Of a DNA stretch of 42,552 nucleotides, positions 33,301-42,245 are shown piece by piece; within the stretch, counting starts at the first letter, position 1, and each line of letters begins with the position of its first letter. This DNA is from an uncultured Lachnospiraceae bacterium (GTDB lineage Bacteria > Bacillota > Clostridia > Lachnospirales > Lachnospiraceae). The translations under genes and the position numbers were made by a program. The notes beneath the pieces were generated by a model, which worked only from the letters and a program-made list of their open reading frames with translations, made no database searches and was not told where the DNA came from. The stretch lies in contig CADAOZ010000021.1 in assembly GCA_902789735.1 (NCBI GenBank), positions 1 through 42,552 on the forward strand, read 5' to 3'.

Positions 33301-36300
33301 AGGTCCCCGGTCTCCCTGGTGTTGGTGAAGCCAGCGGTGGACGTTTTGGTGCTGATTGTGCCGGTATCGCCAGACTTCTCAGTCGTGAATCCCTCTTCCG
33401 CCGCCTCTGTTACGGTATAGCCGATTCCGGTGGGCAGGCCGGACGCTTTCTTTGTCTCGCCGCCCTTCAGTTCGATGGTAGCTACGCCTTCTTCGAAGGT
33501 TATATCGCCGTAGGTGCCGGTAACGGTCTTGTCATCCAGCTTGATAGTGAAAGTGAAGATCTGGCTCTTGTCTGCCGCCCTGTCGGATACGACTTCCTTG
33601 CTGACCTCCAGGTCGCCTGTCTTCCTGGTGTTGACGAATGCCGCAGTGCTGGGTTCTTTCTCATCAATGGTGCCGGTCTCGCCGGTAGAGGTCGTCGTGA
33701 ACTTGCCGTCCTCTTCTTCCTCTACCGTGTAGCCGATGCCCTTGGCAAGGCCTTCTGCTACGCAGGACTCTCCGTCTGCCAGCTGGAATTCCGCCACGCC
33801 GTTGGTGAAGGTCATGCCTCCGTACTTGCCGTTGACGGTCTTGTCATCCAGGGTCACCTTGAAGGAGAACTTCTGGCTGTGGTCCGCTTCCAGAGCACTG
33901 GTAACGGACTTGGTCACTGCCAGGCCGCCTTCGACCTTGGTGTTGACAAATTCCGCAACAGGAGACGCATCCTTTTTAATGGCGCCGGTCGTTCCGGTAG
34001 ATGTCACTACGAAGCCGTCGTTGTCGGACTCTTCTACTTTGAAGCCTACTGTAGTGGGCAGGTCCTCCGTCATCATGGACTCGCCGTCCTTCAGGGTGAA
34101 GGTCGCGACGCCGTCAATGAATTCCATTTCGCCGTAAGTACCGTTGATGGAATCGTCATCCAATGTGACGGTGAATGTGAATTCTTTGTCCTTGTCAGAT
34201 GCCGTGCTGCTTTCTACTTTCTTGCTGACACTGAACCCGCCGGTCTCTCTGGTGTTGGTGAAGTCCGCGGTAGACTTTTTAGTTGTAATCGTGCCGGTAT
34301 CGCCGTTCTTCTCTGTGAAGAAGCCTGTGGCTTCTGTCTCTGTTACGATGTAGTCGACCTCTGTAGGAAGTCCTTCCGCAATCTTGCTCTCACCGCCCTT
34401 GAGCTCGATGGTGGCCACGCCTTCCTCGAAGGTCATGTCGCCATAGGTACCGCTGATGGTAGTATCGCTCAGTTCGATGGTAAAGGTGAAGGTCTGGTCC
34501 TTGTCAGCCGCCTTGTCGGATACGACGGTCTTGCTGATCTCAAGGTCTCCGGTCTCCCTGGTGTTGGTGAAGTCCGCAATTGCAGTCTCACCGGCTGTGA
34601 TGGTTCCGCTATCGCCTTTACTCTCGGTAACGAAGCCTTTGGCGGTCGCCTCTGTTACGGTATAACCGGTATCCGAAGGCAGTCCGGTCGCGGTCTTGCT
34701 CTCGCCGCCCACCAGTTCGATAGTCGCCACGCCTTCCTCGAAGGTCATGTCTCCATAGGTGCCTGTGATCGTCTCGTCATCCAGTTTGATGGTGAAGGTA
34801 AATTTCTGATCCTTGTCCGCCGCCCTGTCAGATACGACCTCCTTATTGACCTGCAGATCTCCGGTCTCATAGGAGTTAGTGATTGTGCCGTCCTTGTCAT
34901 ACTTGACAGCTGCGCTCAGGGCGCCGGTATCAGGATCTTCTGTGACGGTAACAGTCGCTGTGATATCACCATTGACGTTGTAGGTCCAGCCTGCGCCGGA
35001 TTCATCTTCCTCCGTGATGATATAGGTATAGACGCCTGCCTTTACATAGGTGATCGTTCCGAAAGGCGTCTCGGATTCGCTGACCTTACCGGCACCCTGC
35101 ACGATGGCCTCGGTGCCTTCCTCCGGCATGGGGACTGCGCCCTCGCCTGCTTCGATCACTTCGCCTTCCTTCAGGATGAACTTAAAGCTCTTCTCCGGTA
35201 CTGTCGTGCCGTCTTCCGCGTCGATCGCCTTCGAGGCATCCAGGGTGATCTCTGCCTCCTGGTAGGTATTGGTGTAGGAAACGGTCTCGCCGTCTGCATC
35301 GACTGTGGCTACGGCCGTTATTCCGGTCTGCCCGGTCCCTTCGCCTGCCACTTTGTAAGTGGTAACAAATAGCTTGTCGCTGCCATTGCTCTCTGTAACG
35401 GTATAATCGCCAAGCCTGATACCTTCAAAGGTTATGACGCCTTTATCCATATCGGCATAGGTAAATGTCTGGGGCTCATCCCATTCAGGGCCTGTCACAG
35501 TGAAGGAGATGGCGTTCTTGTCATCCTCTGTCAGTTTGTCCGTATTGCCCGCGAAGGTCTTGGTGATGGTCAGGCCGCCCTTGTTCTTCGTATTGGTGAA
35601 GGATGCTTCCGGGGCTGCGTCCGCGACTTTGCCAGCTACGATGGTGCCGCTGGTGCCGTCGCTGCTGGTGGCGTAATCATACTGTCCCGCCTCTACTTCT
35701 TCAACGTTATAGCCTGCGCCTGCGGGAAGCCCCTTGATGAGGATGCTCTGGCCGCCCTTCAGGGTGACTGTGGCGGCTCCGTCCGTGAAGCTGACGCTCT
35801 CAGCCGCGCCTTCCGCCTCATAGCTGCCCGACGCGCCTTCCACTAAGATATTGAAGTGGAACTCCCTGTCCTCTTCCGCAGCGTTGCCGGCCAGGCTCTT
35901 GCTGATCTTCAGGTCGCCGATTGCCTGGTTCGTCACATCGCCCTCAAGTCCTTCAAGGCTCTGTCCCTCAGCGAATTCCAGGTCGCCGCTATCGGTCTTT
36001 CCGGTGAGCTCTGTCAGGACTCCTGTGCGGTCGACGCCAGCGAAGTCCAGTTCGTCAGATGTGTAATCCCAGGTAATTTCATGCGACGCGCGGACAGTGA
36101 ATTCGATCGGATCGATCGGCTTGTGTCCCGCAGGCACCTTGGTCTCTGTCAGTACATAATCTCCGTCGTCGAGGCCTGTGCCTGTGAAGACATTGCCGCT
36201 GTTCGTCAGGGTGACTTTCTGCGTCGTGCCGTCTGCCAGCTTCTTCTCCAGCTTGAATTCCGCGCCTTCCACCGGCTCGCCGGTCTGGTCGATCTTGTTC

Positions 36301-39300
36301 AGGTCAAGCTTATAAGTGAAAGCAATGACATAGTCCCAGGGCGTCTTGTCGAAATCGTACGCGTTTTTCGGGTTATTGCTGTAGTGCAGGCGTGCCGCGT
36401 TGATGTTGCCTTCGCTGCCGATGTTGGCGCTCTTATTCAGCGTCGCGGTGAAATATACCTCGACCGTCGCGCCGTTAAGGTCTTCACTGACCGGCGTATC
36501 GGAGCCTTCGCCCCATTTCACGGTCACGGTGAAGTGCTGATCTCCATCCTTCTCTAAGTCGTACCCAGTGATGGCTTCCCCGTTCAGGAGGACCTTTGAG
36601 ATCTTATTAAATGTGAGCGTGCTCTCCATCTCGTCCTCGAACTTGATGCTGTAGCTCTTATAAGTGCTCACGTCCTTGGACAGCGTAGCGGTCAGCTTGA
36701 ACGGGACAGCATCGCCGATATCGTAATCCGCGCTGTCCTGCCAGCCGCTCGTCTCGCCCGTAGAGTCATTGGTATCCTGGATCTTCTTCTCGAATTCCGG
36801 AGTGCCGGGTCTGTTGTTCGTGAACTCGGCCGTCTTGATCTCCGCATTCTCTCCCGCTTCGACCTCGACCTCGATATCGTTCTCCGATACCAGCACCATT
36901 CCATCCGGATTGCTGTCTGTATCCTCGCTCACGGTGTAAGTCCCGGGCACAAGGTCATCGACCTGTACCTCATTGGATTCGCCGTTTTCGATCGTGATCG
37001 TTACTTCTTTCTCGAAACCGTCCGCACCCTTGACCAGGAACGTGTAAGTCCCGTCCGCAGATGTATCTGTCACAGATTCTCCGTTCACCATCACGTTCTT
37101 TTTGACCTTCAGCGAACCGAGATCGATGTTGTTCGTGAAATCAACCTTTGCGGATACATCTGTTCCGGTTTTACCTGCCACTACTGTGACTTTCTTACCA
37201 TTATCTCCGACAAGGCTGGTACCGTTCGTGGGTGCTGTCTCCGTGATCGTGTATTCACCCGCTTCAAGATCTGTCACTTCGACATAGCCGTCATCACCGA
37301 GCTCTACAGCCTCGCCGTCCACTGCAGCGGACGCTGCAACGCCGTTCGTGACTGTGATCGTCACTGTCTTTGAGACTTCTACGTCTGCCCCGGGGCCTGT
37401 GATCGTGAACTCGTAAGTTCCGTCCGCAAGTGTTCCTTCTGTTGCATCTCCGTTCACTGTAACAAGCTTTTTGAGTTTGAGCGATCCGTTGGAAGTCTTC
37501 TTATTAGTGAATACAATCGTCTCATCTTCCTGCGTCAGCTCACCGGTATGCTTGTTCGTGGTTTCCGTCTTTACTTCTCTGACATTCCCGTCTTCATCAT
37601 ACACACTGTATGTTACGGTTGTCGCAAATCCTCCCGCGTCGATCTCTTCTACTTTATACCTGGTGCCCTTCTCAAAGCCCCAGAACATTTTCTGCTCGCC
37701 TGCCTTGAGCTGGAATTTCGCAACACCGTTTTCAAACTGGTCATCGCCGCTCTTCTCATTAAAGTCAGTATTGACGGACCCGTCATCGTTCAGTACAGAG
37801 ATCCTGAAGTTATAGTAGGCTTCAAGATCTGCCGGATCACTGCTCTCCACCTGCTTCTCAACGACCAGCCCTTCAAGAGGCCAGTTCTTGATCTGCATGG
37901 AGTCAGAATAATAGTAGATGTAGTGGCCGTAGTCGACCTTCTGCATATCATTGGTCAATGTGACCAGATAGTCGAAACTTATTGTCCCGTAGTCCTCCGG
38001 TGCCTCAATTTCCTGCACATGGTAGACTTCGTCAAAATAGAAAGTATAAGCCTCGCCGTCTAACGTGATCTCACCGTTCTCATCCGTTTCAAGAATGAGC
38101 TCCTTCACGCCGCCGCCGAAGTCAACATCCGGATTCTCACAAAAGACTTTGAACTTAACACCTTGAAGCTTAATGTTCGCGTCGTAACCGTCAACCTTGA
38201 CGATCTTAAAACTTGCCTGGGCGCCTTCGCCTTCCGATGCAGAACCGTATGACTTTATGTTCTCGACAGTCTCTTCCTTGCCGTTGACGCTGACCTTGTT
38301 CACGATCGTCTGAGAGCCATTACCTCTGACATTGGCGTCATAGGTTATGGTCACCTTGGTCGAATCGGGGATTGTGTATGTCGCTACAGTCGTTCCGCCT
38401 TCTCCTCCGCTAAGACTATAGACGACACTTTGTCCGGCTGGATCTGTCACAATATTGATCGAACTGTAATCAACACTCAGGTTTGCGCTCAGCACATCCG
38501 TCATGGTCATATCAGATCCTTCATTCAATGTCGCCTTTGACGGATTGAACGTGATCTGATATTTTGCTGTTCGGTTCGTTCCTCCGAGCTCGCCCTCGTT
38601 TAGGAGCTGCTTGTCCAGGTAATCGTACTCTACTTTATAAGAAAATTCTGACTCGTGGTCACCCCATTTGACAGTGTTATCCACATCGTACTCGCCGCCA
38701 TTCGCAATAGCCAGTGCTTGCAGGTCCACACCATCTTTGACTTTCAGATAATAAACAATTCTATAGTAAGGGTAATAGGTTCCATCCGTCTGCATCGGCA
38801 CAGAATCTGCTGTCAGAATAATGCCGTCGCCGGTGTCAGTGTAGGAAACCGGCATCCTTCCTGCGTCCTGAGACCACTGATTTCCGCCCCAGATCCGCAT
38901 ATGGTCCCACGATGATGCCTTGGAAGTATCCACTTCCAGGATGCTTGTGTCGAAAGTATCCAAAACACTTACAGGTGTTTCAGAGATACCTTTCAATACA
39001 ACCGTATACTTCAGTCCCGTTACATTTCCTTCACTGTCTTTGAGGGCTTCGCCTTTCTTCTCGATGCCCGGTTTTCCAAATATTACTGAGGCCTCCGCCT
39101 TTTTTCCGTTGAAATCAACATTATTGGTGTGGGTCTGCTCATAGCCGCCGGTCTCATATCCCTTCTGCAGCCACTCCTGATCTACCAATGTCGTCAGCTT
39201 GACTGTGATCGTATGGCCGCCCGGCGTCGCCTTGAGTCCCGTAATACTCTTGCCGCGATCCTGATAGAAAGTGATCTTGACTTGTCCCTGGCCAACGTTT

Positions 39301-41942
39301 TCCACCGTATAGGACTCTCCGTCAAGAAGACCTGTGATCTGCAGGGAACCGTCCTTAAGAAGATCATAGATGTTCCTGCCATTGAGCCAGATACTCGGGA
39401 ATGTGTCCGTCACGACTGCCTGTGCCAATCCGTTTTCAGGTACACCGAGCGTGACCGACCAGTTCACTTCCTCTGTGGTAAAGCTGTCCACGCTCTTGGT
39501 GACCGAGATCACACTCTCCGGTGTTACGTCCGCGCTGCCGCTGGTGCCGTTGGCATCATTGGTGACAGTAACAGTGTTGCCTGTCCCCTCAACCTTTTCC
39601 ATGTCGACAACAGTATAATATGTGATCTCATACATATACGGCTGCGAATCGCTTTCAGGGATCTTGTAAGTCCAGGAAGAATCGCTATAGCTCTGCAGAC
39701 TGCTGTAAGGAACAGTCCTTTCTTCTACATTACCATTCTTGTCAGTGACTTTGATACTGAGCCCATCGCCGTAGTATTTCATATATTCGGTCGATCCCGC
39801 TGCGATCGTGTCTTTGATCGTATCGCCGCCGGCAGAAGCCAGCATGAGCTCGTTATACGTGATCGTCCACTTATAGATCTTGTCGCCGTCCGCCGTAGTG
39901 CCGTCGGGTGTTCCGTTCGATTTCTTGGTCGTCTTAAAGGCGATCTCGTGAGAATACTCGGAACTGTGCGGATTTCCTCCGTCAGGCTGGACAGTCGCTG
40001 TGTTCTTTGTCTGGTCGACTGAAATCTTTCCGTCCTTGTCAGTGTCTTTCGAAAAATCCACGGAAGCACTGTAAGTGATGGTGATTACCTCACCTTCCCG
40101 CATAGAAGCGAAGGTATAGTCGAAGCCGTTTTCCGCTCCGTTGTCCCTGTAAGAGCTTGAGTTACCGCTCACCCGCACATCATTGTTAAAGATCAGCGCA
40201 TTGCCGGAAATCACGTCTTTGACATTGACATTCGTGATATCTCCGGTCGCTTCCACAGTGATCGTATATGTAAATTTACCCGTTTGCTCGTCAAACGTAC
40301 CGTTCTTTGTTACATATGCCTGCCCCGGCTCCGGCTCTTCAAACACAATATCTCGCTCAATATCCTCTGAAAAATGGATATTCTCCTCTGATCCGTCAAA
40401 GGCGCCGTTATATGAGAAACGGAAGCTCACATTCGTTGAGTTCTCCAGATGATGGAAATCGGGATCGTTCTCATCGAACTTAATCTGAAGATTTCCGTTT
40501 CTATCGAGATCATAGGTCGCATCAACCTGATAAGTTCTTCCTTTATATACAATATTGACCTTTAGCTCGCCTGTCTGCCGCGACAGGATCGTTAATCCAT
40601 CGGGCATCGTGTATGTCAGGGTCGCGCGATTATCAAACTGATGCGAAGAACTCTCTGCAAAACTGAGGATGATGTTGTATTCCTTACCGGCTTCTACCTC
40701 ATACCTTCCTTCGGAATCCTGCGCCGCGCCGGTGATGACAGCGTTTGTCAAAAAATCTACCAGATTGCTGCTCACCTGATCGTCCGTCACATCGACAATG
40801 AACTTCACACCATCATTCATAGTGATGGTCAGTGTCTCCTCACTTGAGAAAGGCGCAAGAGACTGAAGCAGCCAGTCTCCGTCCGCCTGCTTCTCCACGT
40901 CGATCAGATCGTAGTCCGTGAAGGTCACTTCACTGACATTGCTGATCTCAAACGCTTTATCATAGTCTTTCTCATAAAGACCCAGTTCCTCTGCCAGAAC
41001 ACTCAGAAGGACACTGCCGTCCCCGTCCATCTTGTAGGTAAACCCGCCATAGGTAAAATCTACCGTATAGACAACACCGTATACGGAAAAGCTGTCCGCG
41101 GTAAATTTTATGTCCGTATCGCCGTTGACTTTAGCGGTCACTGTCTCATCACCGGCCGCGCTGTCATCATCGAAGTGGATGACCTGGACATCACTGGCGT
41201 CAGCAGGCGCCCGGTCCAGGATGATCCTGACCTTCACATCCGTGTTCGGCTCCAGGGGATTGCCGTCTTTGTCCACCAGATTGATGTCAAAGAACCTGGC
41301 TTCCGTGATTTTGGCACTGTCCACGTTCATGACATCCGCGGAACGGTCCTCATAATTGCTGCCGGCAGATCCTGTGATCTCTTTTACCTGCAGCTTTGTT
41401 CCCTCCGGAAGTCCCGCTTTCTCGGTAAAAGTGACCGTAACGGTATACCCTCTGCCTTTGGCCGTCAGGGATCCGGCGATGGGTTTCACCTCTTCCGGAG
41501 CTGCTTCCGTCATCGCAGAGGATGCCGCTTCCGCTTCATCCGTAATCTCTTCGGCGGGTTCCGCCTCTTCTGCTTCCTCGTTCTCCCCGGACATTTCGTC
41601 TATGTCCGCGGAATCTGTCTCCGCGTCTTCCGCCTGAGGCAAATCTGTGCCTGTTTCTTCAGCTGCTTCCTTCTGTTCGGACTCCTGGGCCGGCTCAGAT
41701 GTATCTTCCTGTGCCTTCTCTGTCCCGCCGCCGGTCTCGGCAGCGTTCTCAGATGTATTCTCCTGGGGCTCGACAGACTCCTGAGGCTTCTGCGGCTCTT
41801 CAGCCGGCTCCGCTTCCTGCTCTGTCACTGCCGCAGCAGCTTCGGCCGCAGTATCTCCCGACTGCGCTGCAATAGCAGAGGAAGGAATCAGGCTGATTGC
41901 CATGACCAGAGCGGTCAGGCAAGCAATAACTCGTCTTTTCAT
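30309..41942 (-). CDS. Giant multidomain cell-surface adhesin with isopeptide-type repeats
   Basis: A 3877-residue secreted, wall-anchored protein. Parts in order: signal peptide (1-26); acidic linker (about 27-150); beta-rich adhesin region (about 155-1380) whose domain borders I could not assign; a run of SpaA/Cna-B-like and DUF5979-like domains ending in [FV][TV]N motifs (about 1400-2230), including a fimbrial-type segment and KIDQTGEPVEGAEFKLEK; one FctA-like domain (about 2235-2360); ten homologous ~104-residue domains (2361-3400); two FctA/Spy0128-like domains (about 3400-3620); two prealbumin-like Cna-B domains (SVKKTDIMSGKEVAGATLQV, ILKVDEKGKPLGGAKLQI); a basic spacer; and the anchor ARTGD (3840-3844), a hydrophobic segment and KRKKGKKN. 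The Lys-x-Asp and E-T-x-x-P patterns suggest intramolecular isopeptide bonds. AGGAGG precedes the ATG. Likely an adhesin stalk; the ligand is unknown. Confidence 0.93.
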   Translation of the reverse strand: MKRRVIACLTALVMAISLIPSSAIAAQSGDTAAEAAAAVTEQEAEPAEEPQKPQESVEPQENTSENAAETGGGTEKAQEDTSEPAQESEQKEAAEETGTDLPQAEDAETDSADIDEMSGENEEAEEAEPAEEITDEAEAASSAMTEAAPEEVKPIAGSLTAKGRGYTVTVTFTEKAGLPEGTKLQVKEITGSAGSNYEDRSADVMNVDSAKITEARFFDINLVDKDGNPLEPNTDVKVRIILDRAPADASDVQVIHFDDDSAAGDETVTAKVNGDTDIKFTADSFSVYGVVYTVDFTYGGFTYKMDGDGSVLLSVLAEELGLYEKDYDKAFEISNVSEVTFTDYDLIDVEKQADGDWLLQSLAPFSSEETLTITMNDGVKFIVDVTDDQVSSNLVDFLTNAVITGAAQDSEGRYEVEAGKEYNIILSFAESSSHQFDNRATLTYTMPDGLTILSRQTGELKVNIVYKGRTYQVDATYDLDRNGNLQIKFDENDPDFHHLENSTNVSFRFSYNGAFDGSEENIHFSEDIERDIVFEEPEPGQAYVTKNGTFDEQTGKFTYTITVEATGDITNVNVKDVISGNALIFNNDVRVSGNSSSYRDNGAENGFDYTFASMREGEVITITYSASVDFSKDTDKDGKISVDQTKNTATVQPDGGNPHSSEYSHEIAFKTTKKSNGTPDGTTADGDKIYKWTITYNELMLASAGGDTIKDTIAAGSTEYMKYYGDGLSIKVTDKNGNVEERTVPYSSLQSYSDSSWTYKIPESDSQPYMYEITYYTVVDMEKVEGTGNTVTVTNDANGTSGSADVTPESVISVTKSVDSFTTEEVNWSVTLGVPENGLAQAVVTDTFPSIWLNGRNIYDLLKDGSLQITGLLDGESYTVENVGQGQVKITFYQDRGKSITGLKATPGGHTITVKLTTLVDQEWLQKGYETGGYEQTHTNNVDFNGKKAEASVIFGKPGIEKKGEALKDSEGNVTGLKYTVVLKGISETPVSVLDTFDTSILEVDTSKASSWDHMRIWGGNQWSQDAGRMPVSYTDTGDGIILTADSVPMQTDGTYYPYYRIVYYLKVKDGVDLQALAIANGGEYDVDNTVKWGDHESEFSYKVEYDYLDKQLLNEGELGGTNRTAKYQITFNPSKATLNEGSDMTMTDVLSANLSVDYSSINIVTDPAGQSVVYSLSGGEGGTTVATYTIPDSTKVTITYDANVRGNGSQTIVNKVSVNGKEETVENIKSYGSASEGEGAQASFKIVKVDGYDANIKLQGVKFKVFCENPDVDFGGGVKELILETDENGEITLDGEAYTFYFDEVYHVQEIEAPEDYGTISFDYLVTLTNDMQKVDYGHYIYYYSDSMQIKNWPLEGLVVEKQVESSDPADLEAYYNFRISVLNDDGSVNTDFNEKSGDDQFENGVAKFQLKAGEQKMFWGFEKGTRYKVEEIDAGGFATTVTYSVYDEDGNVREVKTETTNKHTGELTQEDETIVFTNKKTSNGSLKLKKLVTVNGDATEGTLADGTYEFTITGPGADVEVSKTVTITVTNGVAASAAVDGEAVELGDDGYVEVTDLEAGEYTITETAPTNGTSLVGDNGKKVTVVAGKTGTDVSAKVDFTNNIDLGSLKVKKNVMVNGESVTDTSADGTYTFLVKGADGFEKEVTITIENGESNEVQVDDLVPGTYTVSEDTDSNPDGMVLVSENDIEVEVEAGENAEIKTAEFTNNRPGTPEFEKKIQDTNDSTGETSGWQDSADYDIGDAVPFKLTATLSKDVSTYKSYSIKFEDEMESTLTFNKISKVLLNGEAITGYDLEKDGDQHFTVTVKWGEGSDTPVSEDLNGATVEVYFTATLNKSANIGSEGNINAARLHYSNNPKNAYDFDKTPWDYVIAFTYKLDLNKIDQTGEPVEGAEFKLEKKLADGTTQKVTLTNSGNVFTGTGLDDGDYVLTETKVPAGHKPIDPIEFTVRASHEITWDYTSDELDFAGVDRTGVLTELTGKTDSGDLEFAEGQSLEGLEGDVTNQAIGDLKISKSLAGNAAEEDREFHFNILVEGASGSYEAEGAAESVSFTDGAATVTLKGGQSILIKGLPAGAGYNVEEVEAGQYDYATSSDGTSGTIVAGKVADAAPEASFTNTKNKGGLTITKTFAGNTDKLTEDDKNAISFTVTGPEWDEPQTFTYADMDKGVITFEGIRLGDYTVTESNGSDKLFVTTYKVAGEGTGQTGITAVATVDADGETVSYTNTYQEAEITLDASKAIDAEDGTTVPEKSFKFILKEGEVIEAGEGAVPMPEEGTEAIVQGAGKVSESETPFGTITYVKAGVYTYIITEEDESGAGWTYNVNGDITATVTVTEDPDTGALSAAVKYDKDGTITNSYETGDLQVNKEVVSDRAADKDQKFTFTIKLDDETITGTYGDMTFEEGVATIELVGGESKTATGLPSDTGYTVTEATAKGFVTESKGDSGTITAGETAIADFTNTRETGDLEISKTVVSDKAADKDQTFTFTIELSDTTISGTYGDMTFEEGVATIELKGGESKIAEGLPTEVDYIVTETEATGFFTEKNGDTGTITTKKSTADFTNTRETGGFSVSKKVESSTASDKDKEFTFTVTLDDDSINGTYGEMEFIDGVATFTLKDGESMMTEDLPTTVGFKVEESDNDGFVVTSTGTTGAIKKDASPVAEFVNTKVEGGLAVTKSVTSALEADHSQKFSFKVTLDDKTVNGKYGGMTFTNGVAEFQLADGESCVAEGLAKGIGYTVEEEEDGKFTTTSTGETGTIDEKEPSTAAFVNTRKTGDLEVSKEVVSDRAADKSQIFTFTIKLDDKTVTGTYGDITFEEGVATIELKGGETKKASGLPTGIGYTVTEAAEEGFTTEKSGDTGTISTKTSTAGFTNTRETGDLEISKKVVSDKAADKDQTFSFTIKLSDTSISGTYGGITFAEGVATIELKGGESKTAKGLPTEITYTITEAEAAGFVAEKTGDTGTISTEKSTATFTNTRETGGLKVSKSVVSSTASDKDKEFTFTVTLDDTSITGTYGDMEFADGVATFTLKDGESKAAEGLPATVGYTVEEEDANTDNFVTTSTGTAGTIEKDASPEAAFVNTKVEGGLAVTKSVTSDLEADHSRKFSFKVTLDDKTVNGKYGGMTFTDGVAEFQLADGESCAAEGLAKDIGYKVEEEADGKFTTTFTGETGKILEKEVSTAAFTNTRKTGDLEVSKEVVSDRAADKSQTFTFTIELDDKTISGVYGDIEFTNGKATIELKGGETKTAAGLPAEVNYTVTEAPAKGFLTEMSGDTGTISETQTAAADFTNTRETGDLTVSKTVESENAIDNAKEFTFTVTLSDTTINGTYGDMTFTDGVAEFTLKADESKTAEGLPTETTYTVAEGEVSAGYTNTGKTGDTGTISTAPQTAEFVNTYEASGSVVLEAYKELESEFGKKLREEQFSFELYQGEEQLQVKKNDDGGKITFDPIEYKVEGTYTYTIKETVETKPGYTYDLAEKRVTVTVVNNGDGTLTATPVYDGGSALFTNTYEAAGSASLKAFKTLENRKLEDKQFIFELVNDETGVVMHTVYNDAAGNIVFPAISYTKPGTYSYTIREIVKSEKGYIYDTSEKKAVVTVTDLDEGILVTEVTYDGGESIPEFVNKYEGSVSVKKTDIMSGKEVAGATLQVLDAYGMVVDEWVSTTKAHEVTGLKTGVTYTLHETAAPDGYLIASDTTFTLNEDGTLNKGKTTAKINGEGVLLVEDTHSGTRILKVDEKGKPLGGAKLQIEDGKGFAVAKWTSYSTGPVEVKDLRPGVHYFLKETGAPNGYKKASAIEFYVDKDGKIVIVSGGGKVVNNVLIMKDSKITAKGKKKPRRGARTGDDANMALWAVLAAAAAAGAAGTVIARKRKKGKKN
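31744..34862 (-). repeat. Ten in-frame 309-318-bp coding repeats with a four-unit higher-order period
   Basis: Units begin (minus strand) at about 34862, 34550, 34241, 33929, 33617, 33308, 32999, 32681, 32369 and 32057. Each encodes G[DG]L.V.K.V.S...AD...FTF.V.LDD....GTYG, a ...GESK.AEGLP hinge and a closing [AE]FTNTR. Types recur as A-B-C-D, A-B-C-D, A-B: RAADK (A), KAADKDQ (B), STASDKDKE (C), EADHSQK/EADHSRK (D). Unit 1 to 5 is 1245 bp and unit 5 to 9 is 1248 bp, so a four-domain block was duplicated. Confidence 0.88.
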
Positions 41943-42050
41943 TGATTTCCTCCTGTCATATTATCAGTTACATTTACTAGCACAAATACTTTACCCTTGC
42001 CTAGTCCTAAATCATTTATGGATATGAATCCATCTATAATTCAGTACTTT

Positions 42051-42059
42051 ATTATAGCA
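42051..42059 (-). promoter_or_regulatory. Extended -10 promoter of the giant adhesin gene
   Basis: On the minus strand TGCTATAAT (42059-42051), a perfect -10 with the TGn extension, about 110 bp before the ATG at 41942. The -35 region is poor, as is common with extended -10 promoters. The surrounding 41943-42245 gap is AT-rich and otherwise holds only the terminator at 42143-42171. Confidence 0.6.
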
Positions 42060-42142
42060 TATTAGGGGTATTGTTTGTTTTTTTTTAATCCTAATTATTG
42101 CCATTTTACGGTAGTTTGACACTTGAATAAAAGAGAAATCCC

Positions 42143-42171
42143 TACAGGCCTTGAAAAGCCTGTATTTTTTT
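42143..42171 (+). terminator. Plus-strand terminator ahead of the insertion-sequence remnant
   Basis: A 7-bp stem TACAGGC / GCCTGTA with loop CTTGAAAA is followed by seven T. No plus-strand gene precedes it, so it probably shields the transposase from outside transcription, as many insertion sequences do, or ends an unrecognised short transcript. Confidence 0.75.
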
Positions 42172-42245
42172 GTCAAATTTTCCAAAATTAAATGTGGCTA
42201 TATATGGCTATATATGGTATAATAGGAACATGGAGGGACAATATC

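Noticed and set aside
30894..35372. A 1492-codon open frame on the plus strand inside the adhesin gene
   Set aside because: It is antisense to a repetitive, well-supported coding region with a signal peptide, domains and ribosome binding site on the other strand; its length reflects codon bias of the repeats.
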